NCBI RefSeq assembly: GCF_042652965.1
Contig: NZ_JBHSHL010000043.1
Span: forward strand, 1-25,789
Length of the DNA: 25,789 nt
Source of the DNA: Filifactor villosus
GTDB taxonomy: Bacteria; Bacillota; Clostridia; Peptostreptococcales; Filifactoraceae
Reading direction: 5' to 3'
This document shows positions 24,975 to 25,789 of this stretch, in pieces (positions within the stretch are counted from its first letter, which is position 1; each line of letters opens with the position of its first letter). A program made the translations under genes and the position numbers. The notes beneath the pieces were generated by a model. The model was not told where the DNA came from. It made no database searches and saw only the letters and a program-made list of their open reading frames with translations.

Positions 24975-25120
24975 TAGAACCATACTGAAATGTAAATGAA
25001 ACGCAAAATAGGATAGGGAAACTAAGATGTTGACTTATAATAGAACCATACTGAAATGTAAATGATTGTTCAAATTATAGGTAGACTTTGACCCTGTGTA
25101 CTTATAATAGAACCATACTG
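24975..25120 (+). CRISPR. Leaderless two-spacer CRISPR array remnant, type I-B repeat
   Basis: Three repeat units. The only complete one is at 25034-25063 (30 bases, starting CTTATAATAGAACC and ending GAAATGTAAAT). The first keeps its last 23 bases (24975-24997) and is cut at its left by the IS end. The third keeps its first 20 bases (25101-25120) and then diverges. Spacers are 24998-25033 (36 bases) and 25064-25100 (37 bases). The AATGTAAAT end is typical of Clostridium-type I-B repeats and sets the crRNA handle, so the array reads on the + strand like the cas operon. The leader side is lost and the trailer side remains. Repeat limits could shift by one base. Confidence 0.85.
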
Positions 25121-25129
25121 GGCTTGAGT

Positions 25130-25195
25130 TATAATAGGGATACAAAGAAAAAACTTTGATAATAAGGAGTTTTCGGCACTGTATCCCTATTTTTT
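25130..25195 (+). promoter_or_regulatory. Promoter and attenuator-like hairpin upstream of parA
   Basis: TATAAT at 25130-25135 (weak -35) is followed by an 11-bp perfect inverted pair, ATAGGGATACA (25134-25144) / TGTATCCCTAT (25180-25190), and six T's, a terminator form. A small inner stem CAAAG/CTTTG (25143-25159) and GGAG at 25166-25169 lie between the arms. Partial overlap of -10 and left arm suggests either an operator or a transcription attenuator of the incoming element's first gene. Confidence 0.5.
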
Positions 25196-25235
25196 ATACC
25201 TTAAAATACACCTCAAATAGAGAAAGGAGTCGAAT

Positions 25236-25720
25236 ATGGCAGAAATTATCACCGTTGCCAATCGAAAAGGAGGAGTTGGTAAAACAACGACAACATTAAA
25301 CCTTGCATATTCATTAAAAGAACTCGGAAAAAAGTATTTGTCATTGACCTTGATCCGCAAGCGAATCTCACAAGATGCTTTGGCATAGAAAATACCAATG
25401 AACTTGCAGGCACGATAGGACATCTGTTAATGGCAGAATTAGAGGAAGAAAACTACTTGGCGAAGGGATATATCCTATCCTATGATGGCATAGACTTTAT
25501 TACATCAAGCATTTATCTGTCCGTTACAGAAACGCAGATGAAAGCAGAAACCGGAAGTGAACGAATCCTATCAAGCATCCTTGAACCTATACGAGAGCAG
25601 TATGACTACATACTGATAGACACTTCTCCATCACTGAATATCTTGACCATCAATGCCCTTTGTGCATCGGATAGTGTGCTTATTACAGCAGATACGCAGT
25701 TGTTTGCAATCGTCGGAATT
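25236..25720 (+). pseudogene. parA: parA-like ATPase gene, frameshifted and truncated
   Basis: AGGAGT and an ATG at 25236 start MAEIITVANRKGGVGKTTTT, with the deviant Walker A KGGVGKT of ParA/Soj ATPases used in plasmid and integrative-element partition. The frame breaks at an A-run (25328-25333): one more A would restore GKKVFVIDLDPQANLTRCFG. The second frame then runs through YDYILIDTSPSLNILTINAL (Walker B region) to TQLFAIVGI, where the sequence changes abruptly at 25720. About 160 residues remain of an expected 250-270. It is the first gene of an integrative or plasmid-like element rather than a chromosomal parA, inferred from the leader structure and context. A single-base sequencing error in the A-run cannot be excluded for the frameshift. 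Confidence 0.8.
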
Positions 25721-25789
25721 GTATTTGTCAAGCGAAAAATGGTCCAGGGATCTCATCGAAAAACGGCCCGTTATTTTAGCCACTCCCTC
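25720..25789. mobile_element. Probable end of an IS21-family element, cut by the window edge
   Basis: At 25720 the parA sequence is interrupted by TGTATTTGTCAAGCGAAAAA. It then has two related short units, GCGAAAAATGGTCC and TCGAAAAACGGCCC, about 30 bases apart. A 5'-TG end with repeated internal binding units is typical of IS21-family termini. No transposase frame is visible before the window ends, so the family is an inference. Confidence 0.5.

Overview
The window looks like chromosome from an anaerobic, low-to-mid GC Gram-positive (Bacillota, Clostridia-like) bacterium. The basis is strong AGGAGG-type ribosome binding sites throughout, a lipobox-bearing sugar-binding lipoprotein, the threonine-to-glycine gene pair, a Clostridium-type I-B CRISPR repeat ending AATGTAAAT, and mobile elements typical of Firmicutes. 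I do not commit to a genus. No rRNA or tRNA gene was recognised.

Region 1 (1-16000) is ordinary metabolism on the + strand with wide gene-free gaps. It starts with the N-terminal stub of an IS1634-type transposase on the - strand. An ABC sugar importer follows (binding lipoprotein plus two permeases, no ATPase), with three hairpins between the lipoprotein and permease genes. Then come scattered, mostly single-gene units: a TspO/MBR-like membrane protein, a DsrE-like protein, an HD-domain hydrolase, a YeiH/UPF0324 membrane protein, a ferritin-like protein, L-threonine 3-dehydrogenase, 2-amino-3-ketobutyrate CoA ligase, a D-2-hydroxyacid dehydrogenase and an unassigned membrane-anchored exported protein. 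The gaps hold at least three families of short dispersed, MITE-like repeats. Several of these abut a stop codon exactly.

Region 2 (about 16700-23254) is a complete type I-B (Cst1/Cst2 variety) effector operon: cas6, cas8b, cas7, cas5 and cas3, tightly spaced or overlapping, behind a recognisable promoter. By eye it is more AT-rich than region 1. All motifs checked in Cas6, Cas8 and Cas3 look intact, so interference could be functional.

Region 3 (23255-25789) is wreckage. Where cas4-cas1-cas2, the leader and most of a CRISPR array would be expected, there is one IS4-family element (17-bp terminal inverted repeats) whose transposase has lost the segment carrying the second catalytic Asp. Its right end lies inside a CRISPR repeat. 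Only one intact repeat and two spacers follow, ending in a truncated repeat. Next comes a promoter/attenuator and a parA gene of integrative-element or plasmid type, frameshifted in an A-run and then cut by what looks like the end of an IS21-family element at the window edge. The simplest reading is that IS-associated deletion removed the adaptation module and leader and left an effector operon with a two-spacer leaderless array.
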